51,075 nt of DNA, from positions 1 through 51,075 of the forward strand of contig QUBV01000015.1 of assembly GCA_014338185.1 (NCBI GenBank), in the 5' to 3' direction. The stretch comes from Lysobacterales bacterium (lineage in GTDB: Bacteria; Pseudomonadota; Gammaproteobacteria; Xanthomonadales; Rhodanobacteraceae). A program made the translations under genes and the position numbers. The notes beneath the pieces are model-generated. The model had not been told where the DNA came from. It saw only the letters and a list, made by a program, of their open reading frames with translations, and did no database searches. Shown piece after piece: positions 37,030 through 45,949 of this stretch; within the stretch, counting starts at the first letter, position 1, and the number at the start of each line of letters is the position of its first letter.

Positions 37030-37079
37030 CCGCGCGAGACCCCCTTGACCGTGCTCGCCGTCGCCGGCGTCGCACCTGC

Positions 37080-38336
37080 TCAGCGCGTGCCGGGCGTGCT
37101 CTCGAATCCGTTGGCGAAGATCAGATCAATGGCCTGGAGTTCGAACGCACCGATGTCGGTGGCCGCCCCCGCGCTGCGCACAAACCCGCTGCCGCGCTGG
37201 TCGAACTCGAGGCCTGCGGCGTTGCTGCCCGCATCCAGCGCCGGGCTGGTCGCTGCCAGTGCATGGGTGTGGGTGGCACCGCCGTTGTCGGCCAGTGGCA
37301 ACAGTTGTGGGTCGGCGCCCAGGGTGTCACCCGGCAGCGTGAGCAGCGGACCCGCCTGCATCACGAGATTGTGGTCGCCCGCGACGGCAAGCGTCTCGGT
37401 ACTGCCGAGGTCGGCGCCGCTGTCGGCGCCGTTGCCGGCAATGATCGTGCTGTGCAGTGCGGTCGGGATGCTGTAGCCGATGTAGACGCCACCACCGCCC
37501 GTGCCCGCGGCGTTGGCGCTGACGGTGCTGTTGCTGATCGTGAGCGTGCCGCCAGCGGCGGCCTCGCCACCGTGGTACAGGCCACCTCCGAGCACGGCGG
37601 CGGCGTTGCCGGAGATCGTGCTGTTGCGCACCACCACGGCGCCGTCGGCGGTTGCGCCGCCGCCGGCAATCGCACCGCTGTTGCCCGACAGTGTGCTCGA
37701 CTCGAGCGTGAGGTCGCCGAGCACGAGTACGCCGGCACCGGAGCTGTAGGATTCGTTGCCGCGGCAGTCGCGCACCGTCGATGCGACCAGGGTGAGGTTG
37801 GCCTGCGAGAACACGCAGCCACCACCGCCCACGTAGTACCCGTTGGCGAGCGTGAGCCGTTCGATGCGCAAGATGCCGGCGCCATAGTGGGCGAGCACGC
37901 TGGCGTTGCCGCTGCCATCGATCACGAGCGGGCTGTCCGGGCCGCGCAGGGTGAGTGAATCCAGATTGGTGCTGATCGCGCCCTGCGTGAGCGTGATGCT
38001 CGAACAGGTCAGCGCCGAAAGGTCGACCGTGTCACCGCTGGCCGCGGTGGCGACCACCTCACGCAAGCTGCCGCTGCTGCCGTCGTCGGCACAGTGGGTG
38101 ACCGGCAGTATCGCGCCGCCCTCGGGCAGCGTGGCGCTGTGTTTGCGCGGCAGCGCACGCCGGCCGAACGTTCGTGCGGTCTCGAGGCGCGCCTGCAGCG
38201 TGGTGTCGACAAGGTGCTGGTCTGGCACACGCGGCGCCGCGTGCGCGGGACCGGTGGCGAGTCCGCCCAGTGCCAAGGCGAGGCTGGCGACCAGCGGCGT
38301 GCGTGTGAACAGCGGTGGCGAGATGGAACCGGGCAT
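37080..38336 (-). CDS. Secreted parallel beta-helix protein (choice-of-anchor Q type) with GFE tail
   Basis: A 418-aa exported protein. Signal peptide TPLVASLALALGGLATGPAH. The mature part is a polymorphic, Ser/Asn/Gly-rich beta-helix typical of right-handed parallel folds (TLANGYYVGGGGC, STISGNAAAVLGGGLYHGG, STVSANAAGTGGGGVYIG). It ends in the choice-of-anchor-Q-like block (NGGATHTHALAATSPALDAG, then GAATDIGAFE). The last residues, DLIFANGFES, match the IF.[DN]GFE tail of the protein at 47631. A good AGGA site precedes the ATG. Likely cell-surface or secreted, adhesin-like; ligand unknown. Confidence 0.85.
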   Translation of the reverse strand: MPGSISPPLFTRTPLVASLALALGGLATGPAHAAPRVPDQHLVDTTLQARLETARTFGRRALPRKHSATLPEGGAILPVTHCADDGSSGSLREVVATAASGDTVDLSALTCSSITLTQGAISTNLDSLTLRGPDSPLVIDGSGNASVLAHYGAGILRIERLTLANGYYVGGGGCVFSQANLTLVASTVRDCRGNESYSSGAGVLVLGDLTLESSTLSGNSGAIAGGGATADGAVVVRNSTISGNAAAVLGGGLYHGGEAAAGGTLTISNSTVSANAAGTGGGGVYIGYSIPTALHSTIIAGNGADSGADLGSTETLAVAGDHNLVMQAGPLLTLPGDTLGADPQLLPLADNGGATHTHALAATSPALDAGSNAAGLEFDQRGSGFVRSAGAATDIGAFELQAIDLIFANGFESTPGTR

Positions 38337-38551
38337 GGGAAATTTCCTGCGGGATGGTGACGATTTGGGGTGCATGGGCAGCGCCGCAACGACAGCGGCA
38401 GCTTGATCCGGCGCAGTCCAAGTATGGCATCCAGCCCTGCGGCGCAGGCCTGGCATGCGCGCGCCGACCCGCCAGCGCGCCCGTGCCGCGACGCTGCCCC
38501 AGCGGCCTCGGTCCCGGCGCATGCGCTGCGCGCGGGGGTGGCATGCCGTCG

Positions 38552-39925
38552 TCAGCGGTAGCGCTGCTGCAGGAAGCGGAAGTACGCGCGCAGGCCCTGG
38601 GCTTCGCCACCGCGCGGATGGCCGGGCCTGTCGGCATCGTTCCACGCATACACATCCAGGTGCGCCCATGCCTGCGTTTCGGGCAGGAAGCGTTCCAGGT
38701 ACAGCGCCGCGGTGATCGCGCCAGCCTGGCGCGAGGCGCCGGCGTTGGCGAGGTCGGCGACGTGCGACTCGAGCAGGGTCAGGTACGGCCGCCACAGCGG
38801 CAGGCGCCACAGCGGGTCGTGGCTGGCGTGCGCGGCGTCGAGCAGTTGCGCGGCCAGGTCGTCACGATTGCAGAACAGTGCAGGCAGTTCCGGCCCGAGC
38901 GCGACGCGCGCGGCACCGGTCAGCGTGGCGAAATCCAGGATCAGGTCGGGCTTCTGCTCGGCCGCGTAGGCCAGCGCGTCGCACAGGATCAGGCGGCCTT
39001 CGGCGTCGGTGTTGTCGATCTCGACGCTGATGCCCGCACGCGTGGTGACCACCTCGCCCGGCCGCAGTGCGTTGCCCGCGATCGAGTTCTCGACCGCCGG
39101 CACCAGCAGCGTGAGCCGCACCGGCAGGCGCGCGCCGAGCACGAGACCGGCCAACGCGATCGCATGCGCGGCGCCGCCCATGTCCTTCTTCATCCAGCGC
39201 ATGCCTTCGGCGCTCTTGATGTCGAGGCCGCCGCTGTCGAAGCACACGCCCTTGCCGACCAGCACCAGGTGTGGCGCATGGGCCGGCCCATGCGTGAGTT
39301 GCGCCAGGCGCGGCGCGCGGTGGCTTGCGCGACCCACCGCATGGATGGTCGGAAAGCCCGCGGCCAGGAGCTCGTCGCCAACCCAGTCGCAATAGTCCGC
39401 GTCATGGCTCGCGGCGAGCTTGCGCACCTCGGCCACGAGCTGTTCGGGGCCCAGCTCCTCGGTGGGCGTGTTGACGAGTTCGCGCACGAGACAGGTGGCC
39501 TGCGCCAGCGCACGCACGCGCTCGGCCAGCGCGCTGCCCACGCACAGCTGCGCAGGGGCGCGGCGTGCCTTGCGGTAGCGCGTGTAGCGATAGGCGCCCA
39601 GTGCCCAGCCCAGCGCGACATCGGTGGCATCGAGCTCGACGCCGCGCGGGTCGAGCCGGTAGGCGCCCGGCGCGAGCCGCTGCGGCAGCCAGGCCAGCGC
39701 CGTCACCGGATCGCGCGGGTCACAGCCGGCGAGGATCGCGGCAATGCCGCCCTGCGCGTCGGGCAGCGCAAGGTGCTGGCCGGCCTGGCCGGAAAAGTCC
39801 TGCGCCGCGCACCACTGGCGTGCGCCGCCGCCAAGGCCATCGACGATCGTGCCGAAGCGCTCGGTCGTGACCGCGATGAGCGCGGTGGCGGAGGTGGGTG
39901 TGTCGGTGATCAGCCAGGCATCCAT
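38552..39925 (-). CDS. M17 leucyl aminopeptidase
   Basis: A 457-aa cytosolic metal-dependent aminopeptidase. The C-terminal M17 catalytic domain has VGKGVCFDSGGLDIKSA, MKKDMGGAA, and the signature NTDAEGRLIL, containing the two-metal ligands and catalytic Lys/Arg. The N-terminal domain is shorter and divergent from PepA, so this looks like the smaller PepA-related type rather than the DNA-binding Xer accessory PepA. It lies 15 bp after the HAD gene in a probable PstS-HAD-aminopeptidase operon. The beta-helix gene starts 215 bp downstream; that gap shows no other gene. Confidence 0.93.
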   Translation of the reverse strand: MDAWLITDTPTSATALIAVTTERFGTIVDGLGGGARQWCAAQDFSGQAGQHLALPDAQGGIAAILAGCDPRDPVTALAWLPQRLAPGAYRLDPRGVELDATDVALGWALGAYRYTRYRKARRAPAQLCVGSALAERVRALAQATCLVRELVNTPTEELGPEQLVAEVRKLAASHDADYCDWVGDELLAAGFPTIHAVGRASHRAPRLAQLTHGPAHAPHLVLVGKGVCFDSGGLDIKSAEGMRWMKKDMGGAAHAIALAGLVLGARLPVRLTLLVPAVENSIAGNALRPGEVVTTRAGISVEIDNTDAEGRLILCDALAYAAEQKPDLILDFATLTGAARVALGPELPALFCNRDDLAAQLLDAAHASHDPLWRLPLWRPYLTLLESHVADLANAGASRQAGAITAALYLERFLPETQAWAHLDVYAWNDADRPGHPRGGEAQGLRAYFRFLQQRYR

Positions 39926-39940
39926 CGGACGGGTTTCCGG

Positions 39941-40657
39941 TCAGGGTTGGACGGGGACGGACCTGCATGCGTGGGTGTCGAGCCAGCGGGCGAGCTCGGC
40001 CAGGTCATGTATGTGCAGGTCGGGTTGGATGCCGGCATGGCACCAGCTCGCAGCATGGCGATTGAGCCAGCCGCTGCGCAAGCCTGCCGCGCGCGCGCCG
40101 GCCACGTCCAGTGCGGGATCATCGCCCACATGCAGCACGTGCTCGGGTGCCAGCCCGAGCCAGTCGCAGGCGGCATGGAAGATGCCGGCCGCGGGCTTGG
40201 CCACGCCCAGCTCGCGCGCGCTGAAGCTGGCCTGGAAATGGCGGTCCAGGCCGATGCGCGCGAGGTCGGCATTGCCGTTGGAAATGCTGACCAGCGGCAC
40301 CCGTGCGGCGAGCGCGGCGAGCGCCGGGACCGCGTCGGGGTAGCAATGGACGCGGTTGCGGGCGTCGAAGTAGACCTCGAACGCCGCGCGCACCGCGTGC
40401 TCGCTGTCGACACCCGCGCTGCGCAAGGCGTGGCGCAGCGAGAGCAGGCGCTGCGCGCTGAAATCATGCGCCAGGTCCGGTCGTTGCGCGCTGATGCGAT
40501 CACGCAGCTCGCGTAGCGCCGCGATCGGCCACGCCTGCGCCACCGCGGGAAAGTGCTGGCGCAGCCAGTCGTCGAGCGCGTGCTCGGCGGCGACGATCGC
40601 CGGCTCGACCGGCCACAGGGTGTCATCCAGGTCGAGCGAGATGGCGAGGATGCGCAT
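39941..40657 (-). CDS. HAD-family phosphatase (YigB-like)
   Basis: A 238-aa HAD hydrolase. Motif I is SLDLDDTLWPV, motif II is SISNGN, motif III Lys is in GVAKPAAGIF, and motif IV is HVGDDPALDVAGARAAG. A helical C1 cap lies between motifs I and II. E. coli YigB dephosphorylates FMN and other small phosphates; the resemblance is in length, the DLDDTLWP motif and layout, so the substrate is a guess. It sits 14 bp after the PstS-like gene and 15 bp before the aminopeptidase gene. Confidence 0.9.
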   Translation of the reverse strand: MRILAISLDLDDTLWPVEPAIVAAEHALDDWLRQHFPAVAQAWPIAALRELRDRISAQRPDLAHDFSAQRLLSLRHALRSAGVDSEHAVRAAFEVYFDARNRVHCYPDAVPALAALAARVPLVSISNGNADLARIGLDRHFQASFSARELGVAKPAAGIFHAACDWLGLAPEHVLHVGDDPALDVAGARAAGLRSGWLNRHAASWCHAGIQPDLHIHDLAELARWLDTHACRSVPVQP

Positions 40658-40671
40658 GCGCCGGTCGCGGG

Positions 40672-41799
40672 TCAGATGCCTCCGCCCGGCGCGGGCGCGG
40701 GTTGGCTGGCGGCACTGGATGCCGGCTTGGCTGCCGGGGTCGCGCGCTGCGCCTTGCGCGACTGCGCGCGTTCGAGATTGCGGCGTGCGGCCTGGGTCGA
40801 TTCCGCCGTGGGCGCGGTCGCGACCTTGGAGGCGAGCACCGCGCGCGGCGCCGACATCGGCTGGCCCGTGGCCGGCGCGGCCGTTGCCGCGGCCACCGCG
40901 GCGGCGTCACGCCCGACGCGCTCGTCGATGAGGGCCATGCGCGCGGTGTCGCGCCCGGCCACGTCACCCGCGTCGGCCCACGGCACGAGGCCGTGCTTGC
41001 GCAGGATCGCCGCGGCCGCGGGCGTGTGCAGGAACGCCGCAAAGCGTTGCACCGCGTCCCGGCGCGGCGAATCGGCGCGCGTGACCATGTACAGCGTGAT
41101 GAACAGCGGATAGCTGCCGTCGGCCACGCTCTGTGTCGTGGGCGGGACGCCTTCGATCGCCAGCGCGCGCACCTTGGGATTGCCGCGCGTGCCCGCGAGC
41201 GTCGACAGGCCCAGGCCGGCCGGGTCGAGGGTGATCGCCTCTTCGAGCTTGACGGTGTTGATGTACAGGCGCGGCGCCGCCACCGGCTGGTTGCCGTTGC
41301 GGTAGACCAGCGCGCGCAGCGAATACTCCACGCCGTCGAGCGGACTGGCGATCGAATACAGGTTGATCGGCTTGTCGGGCCCGCCCAGCTCCTTCCAGTT
41401 GCCGATGCGGCCAAAGTAGATGTCGTGGACCTGCTTGAGGCTGAGGCTGCGCACCGGGTTCTGCGGATGGGTGATCAGCACCGCGCCATCGAGCACCACC
41501 GGCGTGAACTCCAATCCCGCCTCCTCGGCCCGGCGCGCGTAGCGATCGCGCGCCGAGGTGGCGAAATCGGCGCTGCCCTGCGCCACCGCATCGAGGCCCG
41601 ACAGCGTGCTGAACGGCTGCAGGCTGATCTTGCCCAGCTTCTGCCGCGCGTACTCCTTGGCCAGGTCCTCCATGATGGAGCGGCCGGTGGCGTGGTCACC
41701 GCGCCACACCAGCTGGTCGGGTGCGGCGGCGCGCACCGACGCGCTGCCCAGCAGCGCCAGGACAGCCAACAACAGCAACCACAAACGATACCCAGCCAT
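40672..41799 (-). CDS. PstS-like periplasmic phosphate-binding protein
   Basis: A 375-aa solute-binding protein. Signal peptide YRLWLLLLAVLALLGSASVRA. The binding fold has TGRSIMEDLAKEYA near the N-terminus, SGLDAVAQGSADFATSAR, LDGAVLITHPQNPV, then LSLKQVHDIYFGRIGNWKEL, which is typical of PstS-type domains. The last 80 or so residues are Ala/Pro/Arg-rich and probably disordered. No pstCAB or phoU is adjacent, so it may be a stand-alone scavenger or surface protein. The start was moved 11 codons in, to the signal peptide, away from a GTG. Confidence 0.85.
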   Translation of the reverse strand: MAGYRLWLLLLAVLALLGSASVRAAAPDQLVWRGDHATGRSIMEDLAKEYARQKLGKISLQPFSTLSGLDAVAQGSADFATSARDRYARRAEEAGLEFTPVVLDGAVLITHPQNPVRSLSLKQVHDIYFGRIGNWKELGGPDKPINLYSIASPLDGVEYSLRALVYRNGNQPVAAPRLYINTVKLEEAITLDPAGLGLSTLAGTRGNPKVRALAIEGVPPTTQSVADGSYPLFITLYMVTRADSPRRDAVQRFAAFLHTPAAAAILRKHGLVPWADAGDVAGRDTARMALIDERVGRDAAAVAAATAAPATGQPMSAPRAVLASKVATAPTAESTQAARRNLERAQSRKAQRATPAAKPASSAASQPAPAPGGGI

Positions 41800-41879
41800 G
41801 TTCACGAGGATGCAGCAGATGCAGGCGCGCACCTTAGCATGCGCGCCGCCGCGCTACCTGACTTGCACCCGGTCGCACT

Positions 41880-43295
41880 TCACTGCAGCAGCAGGTAGAA
41901 CGCCTCCTCGCCGCGCAGCAGCGTGAGCATGAGCTGGCGCGGGCGCAACGCGAGCAGGCGCGCGAAGTCGGCGCTGCCGGCCAGGTCGCGCCGATTGAGC
42001 GCGACGATGACATCGCCCTTGCGCAGGCCCGCGGCGAACGCGCGGCTGGTGTCGCTGATCGCGCTCACGCTCACGCCGCCGATGCCCTGCCGGCGCAGCG
42101 TGTCGCCGACTTCGGTGAACTGCACGCCAGCCAGGCGCTGGTCCAGCCCTTCGCCGCGGATGACCTGCACCACCGGTGCCTTGAGCGTGGCCTTGACGCT
42201 GAGTTCGGCGCCATCGCGCTGGAACGCGACCGTGACGCTGGCCCCGAGCGCGGTGAGCCCCTCGATGTTGTGCAGGTCCTGGGCACTGGCCACGGGCTTG
42301 CCATCGACCGCGGTGACCACGTCACCGGCACGCAGTCCGGCCGCGGCAGCGGGCGAATCCGCGCGCACGCGCGTGAGCACCGCGCCGCGCACCTCGTGCA
42401 GGCCGAGCAGGCGCGCCAGTTCGGGCGTCACGTCCTGCGCATCGACGCCGAGCACGCCGCGCTTGACCGTGCCGGTGGCCACGAGCTGGCGCATCACGTC
42501 GACCGCGAGGTTGGAGGGGATCGCGAAGCCGATGCCGACATTGCCGCCCGAGGGCGAGTAGATCATCGAGTTGATGCCGACCAGCTCGCCGCGCAGGTTC
42601 ACCAGCGGTCCGCCCGAGTTGCCCGGGTTGATCGGTGCGTCGGTCTGGATGAAGTTCTGGTAGCCGGCGCCGCGCAGGCCGGTGCGGCCCAGGGCCGAGA
42701 TCATGCCGTGGGTCACGGTCTGGCCCAGCCCGAACGGCTCGCCCACCGCGGCCACGAAATCACCCACCCGCAGGCTGGAGGAATCGGCGATCGGCAGCGC
42801 GACGAGGCGGTCGGCGGCGATCTGCAACACGGCCAGGTCGGTGTCGGGGTCGGTGCCCAGCACCTTGGCCTTGAGCGTGCGGCTGTCGGCCAGCGTCACG
42901 CTGATCTCGTCGGCGCCTTCCACCACGTGGTTGTTGGTGAGCACGTAGCCCTTGGCGGCATCGACGATCACGCCCGAACCCAGCGACTGCTGCACGCGCT
43001 CGCGCGGCAGGTCGGGCACGCCGAAGAAGCGGCGGAACACCGGATCGTCGAAATACGGATTGCGCACGGCCACGCGCGTGCGCGAGGCGATGTTGACCAC
43101 GGCCGGGGTCACGCGCTCGAGCATCGGCGCAAGCGACGGCAGCGGCAGCACATCCGGCGCGGGCGCGGGTGTCGCCGCGTGGGCGACGGGCGTCGCGCCG
43201 CGGTCGGCCAGCAGGCCTCCCAGCACCAGCCCCACGCACAGGGGCAGCAACACGAGGGCGAGACGGGGCGACAGCGCAGGGCGAAACGGGGGCAT
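41880..43295 (-). CDS. Periplasmic serine endoprotease Do (DegQ/MucD type)
   Basis: A 471-aa HtrA-family protease-chaperone. An N-terminal hydrophobic segment (LALVLLPLCVGLVLGGLLAD) acts as signal or anchor. The trypsin-like domain has His123 (TNNHVVEG), Asp153 (DTDLAVLQ) and Ser227 (NPGNSGGPL). Two PDZ domains follow (about 290-375 and 390-471). The LA loop is short, as in DegQ rather than DegP. It is divergent from the nrdJ locus, with 345 bp between the two starts. The ribosome site is weak. Confidence 0.95.
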   Translation of the reverse strand: MPPFRPALSPRLALVLLPLCVGLVLGGLLADRGATPVAHAATPAPAPDVLPLPSLAPMLERVTPAVVNIASRTRVAVRNPYFDDPVFRRFFGVPDLPRERVQQSLGSGVIVDAAKGYVLTNNHVVEGADEISVTLADSRTLKAKVLGTDPDTDLAVLQIAADRLVALPIADSSSLRVGDFVAAVGEPFGLGQTVTHGMISALGRTGLRGAGYQNFIQTDAPINPGNSGGPLVNLRGELVGINSMIYSPSGGNVGIGFAIPSNLAVDVMRQLVATGTVKRGVLGVDAQDVTPELARLLGLHEVRGAVLTRVRADSPAAAAGLRAGDVVTAVDGKPVASAQDLHNIEGLTALGASVTVAFQRDGAELSVKATLKAPVVQVIRGEGLDQRLAGVQFTEVGDTLRRQGIGGVSVSAISDTSRAFAAGLRKGDVIVALNRRDLAGSADFARLLALRPRQLMLTLLRGEEAFYLLLQ

Positions 43296-43483
43296 GGCGA
43301 GGTATCCGGCAACGGTTGACGAAACGTCACAGACCGCGCGCGGCGTGCTGGAGTGCGCCGCGAGCGCGTGCTGGCAGGCCCATCTTGCAACATTCGTTCA
43401 GCTTGGCGCCGCGACTGCTGCGTTGCGGCAGTGCGCAGGCTTTACAGGCGAGCCGGGTTCAGCGTACTGTCACACGTCGGCGT

Positions 43484-43529
43484 CACAAGATGTTGTGGTT
43501 GCGGGCGCTGGCCGCAACTACAGCTTGTG
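43484..43529 (+). promoter_or_regulatory. Pair of NrdR-box-like sites upstream of nrdJ
   Basis: CACAAGATGTTGTG at 43484-43497 has perfectly inverted CACAA/TTGTG arms and matches the NrdR consensus CACAATATATTGTG at 12 of 14 positions. A weaker copy, AACTACAGCTTGTG (9 of 14), is at 43516-43529. The sites start 32 bp apart, about three helical turns, which is the spacing known for NrdR pairs. NrdR represses ribonucleotide reductase genes according to nucleotide levels. The rest of the 345-bp gap shows no gene and no B12-box-like riboswitch core. Confidence 0.7.
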
Positions 43530-43640
43530 ATCCCAGTGAAGGGGCACGGCAGCGTCCGCCTTGGGAGAGGCGATGCGTCGTTGGTAGTCAGCGCGGCCCG
43601 CATGAGCGGGTCGCGCCAGCGAGGGAGAACCATCAGATCC

Positions 43641-45788
43641 ATGAATACGGTCCGCCTTGAACAGCTCGCGCGCGGCGCGATCCAGATCCCGATGCAACCG
43701 GCGTCCTGGGACATCTGGGACAAGAAATACCGGCTCAAGACCAAGCAGGGCGAAGCGGTGGATGTGGACATCGACCACAGCTACCAGCGCATCGCGCGCG
43801 CACTGGCCGAGGTCGAGGATACCCCGGACAAGCGCAGCTACTGGCAGGAGCGCTTCCTGTGGGCATTGCGGCGCGGCGCGATCCCGGCCGGGCGCATCAC
43901 CTCCAACGCCGGGGCGCAGGAGCACAAGCCCAAGACCTCGACCATCAACTGCACGGTGTCGGGCACCATCGAAGACTCGATGGACGACATCCTGGGCAAG
44001 GTCCACGAGGCCGGGCTCACGCTCAAGGCCGGCTGCGGCATCGGCTACGAATTCTCGACGCTGCGCCCGCGCGGCGCCTACGTGTCGGGCGCGGGCGCCT
44101 ACACCTCGGGGCCGCTGTCCTTCATGGACATCTACGACAAGATGTGTTTCACCGTTTCGTCCGCAGGCGGCAGACGCGGCGCGCAGATGGGCACCTTCGA
44201 TGTCTCGCACCCGGACGTGCGCGAGTTCATCAAGGCCAAGCGCGAAAACGGCCGCCTGCGGCAGTTCAACCTCTCGCTGCTCATCACCGACGGCTTCATG
44301 GACGCGGTCGAGCGCGATGCGGACTGGCCGCTGGTGTTCCCGGTGCATGTCAAGGAACAGCACGAGGTGGACCTCGCCGACGCCGCCACGGTGGTGTGGC
44401 GCGACTGGCCCACCCACAAGAACTACGTCACCCGCGACGATGGCCTGGTCGCCTGCAAGATCTACGGCCACGTGCGGGCGCGCCACCTGTGGGACATGAT
44501 CATGGTCTCGACGTACGACTACGCCGAGCCCGGCTTCATCCTCATCGACCGCGTCAACGACATGAACAACAACTGGTGGTGCGAGAACATCCGCGCGACC
44601 AACCCTTGCGGCGAACAGCCGTTGCCGCCCTACGGGTCATGCCTGCTCGGCTCGGTCAACCTCACCACCTTCGTGCGCGATCCGTTCGGGCCCAAGGCGC
44701 GCTTCGACTGGGACGAGTACCGCGAGGTCGTGCGCGTGTTCACGCGCATGCTCGACAACGTGGTCGAGATCAACGGCCTGCCGCTCGCGCAGCAACGCGA
44801 CGAGATCCTCGGCAAGCGCCGCCATGGCATGGGTTTCCTCGGCCTGGGCAGCACGCTCACGATGCTCAAGCAGCGCTATGGCAGCGCCGAGGCCTGCCGC
44901 TTCACCGAGGACGTCGCGCGCGAAATGGCGCTGGCGGGCTGGGAAACGGCGCTGTCGCTGGCCAAGGAGAAGGGGCCGGCACCGGTGCTGGCGCGGGACT
45001 TCACGGTCACCGGCGAGATGCTGCGCAAGCGGCCGCAGATGGCTGCCGACGGCTGGCAGGTCGGCGACGCGATCCCCGGGCGCGTGCTGCACGCCAGGTA
45101 CAGCCGCTACATGCAGCAGGTCGCGCAGGTCGCCCCCGAGCTGGTGGCCGAACTGGCCGAGGTCGGGGCGCGCTTCACCCACCATTCCTCGATCGCCCCC
45201 ACCGGCACCATCTCGTTGTCGCTGGCCAACAACGCCTCCAACGGCATCGAGCCTTCCTTCGCCCACCATTACAGCCGCAACGTGATCCGCGAGGGCAAGA
45301 AGTCCAAGGAAAAGGTCGAGGTCTACAGCTACGAGCTGCTGGCCTACCGCGAGATCATCAACGGCAAGGCCATGCCCGGCTCGCAGGAACCGGGCGAAAA
45401 GCTGCCCGACTACTTCGTGGCGGCCGACGACATCACGCCGCGCCAGCACGTGGACATGCAGGCCGCGGCGCAGCGCTGGGTCGACTCGTCGATCTCCAAG
45501 ACCGCCAACGTCCCCACCGACTACCCCTACGAAGACTTCAAGGACATCTACCGCTACGCCTGGCAGCAGGGCCTCAAGGGCTGCACCACGTTCCGCTTCA
45601 ACCCGGCGGCCTTCCAAGGAGTACTGGTCAAGGAGCATGATTTGGCCAACACCATCTACCGCTTCGAACTCGAGGACGGCTCGGTGGTGGAAGCCAAGGG
45701 CAATGAAGAGATCGAGTACGATGGCGAAACGCACACCGCGGCCAATCTGTTCGATGCGCTCAAGGAAGGCTACTACGGCAAGTTCTGA
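43641..45788 (+). CDS. nrdJ: Adenosylcobalamin-dependent (class II) ribonucleotide reductase, catalytic subunit
   Basis: A 715-aa large subunit converting ribonucleotides to deoxyribonucleotides with a B12-generated thiyl radical. Catalytic motif NPCGEQ with Asn321, Cys323 and Glu325; first redox Cys in STINCTVSGTIEDS; PTGTISLSLANNASNGIEPS; RRGAQMGTFDVSHPDV. No ATP-cone is evident at the N-terminus. The protein ends at EGYYGKF without the usual C-terminal CxxC shuttle, which is instead encoded by nrdJb at 46695. AGGGAG lies somewhat far (13 nt) from the ATG. It is preceded by paired NrdR-like boxes. Confidence 0.95.
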   Translation: MNTVRLEQLARGAIQIPMQPASWDIWDKKYRLKTKQGEAVDVDIDHSYQRIARALAEVEDTPDKRSYWQERFLWALRRGAIPAGRITSNAGAQEHKPKTSTINCTVSGTIEDSMDDILGKVHEAGLTLKAGCGIGYEFSTLRPRGAYVSGAGAYTSGPLSFMDIYDKMCFTVSSAGGRRGAQMGTFDVSHPDVREFIKAKRENGRLRQFNLSLLITDGFMDAVERDADWPLVFPVHVKEQHEVDLADAATVVWRDWPTHKNYVTRDDGLVACKIYGHVRARHLWDMIMVSTYDYAEPGFILIDRVNDMNNNWWCENIRATNPCGEQPLPPYGSCLLGSVNLTTFVRDPFGPKARFDWDEYREVVRVFTRMLDNVVEINGLPLAQQRDEILGKRRHGMGFLGLGSTLTMLKQRYGSAEACRFTEDVAREMALAGWETALSLAKEKGPAPVLARDFTVTGEMLRKRPQMAADGWQVGDAIPGRVLHARYSRYMQQVAQVAPELVAELAEVGARFTHHSSIAPTGTISLSLANNASNGIEPSFAHHYSRNVIREGKKSKEKVEVYSYELLAYREIINGKAMPGSQEPGEKLPDYFVAADDITPRQHVDMQAAAQRWVDSSISKTANVPTDYPYEDFKDIYRYAWQQGLKGCTTFRFNPAAFQGVLVKEHDLANTIYRFELEDGSVVEAKGNEEIEYDGETHTAANLFDALKEGYYGKF

Positions 45789-45949
45789 CCCGCGTGCCGC
45801 GGCGGCGGCGTCACCGCCACTTGCGGCGCGCGCGCATCCGTGAAATCGTCCCGCAGTCGTGCGTTTGCCGCGGCCAAGCTGCGTCCAGCCAGTCTCGACA
45901 AGTCCGTTCGTCCACAGTCAGCCAAAAAACTCGGAGAGGGGATTCGACC

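Noticed and set aside
43296..43640. Cobalamin riboswitch upstream of nrdJ
   Set aside because: Expected for a B12-dependent enzyme, but I found no B12-box-like GCCACTG core or the usual arms by eye; a covariance search would settle it.
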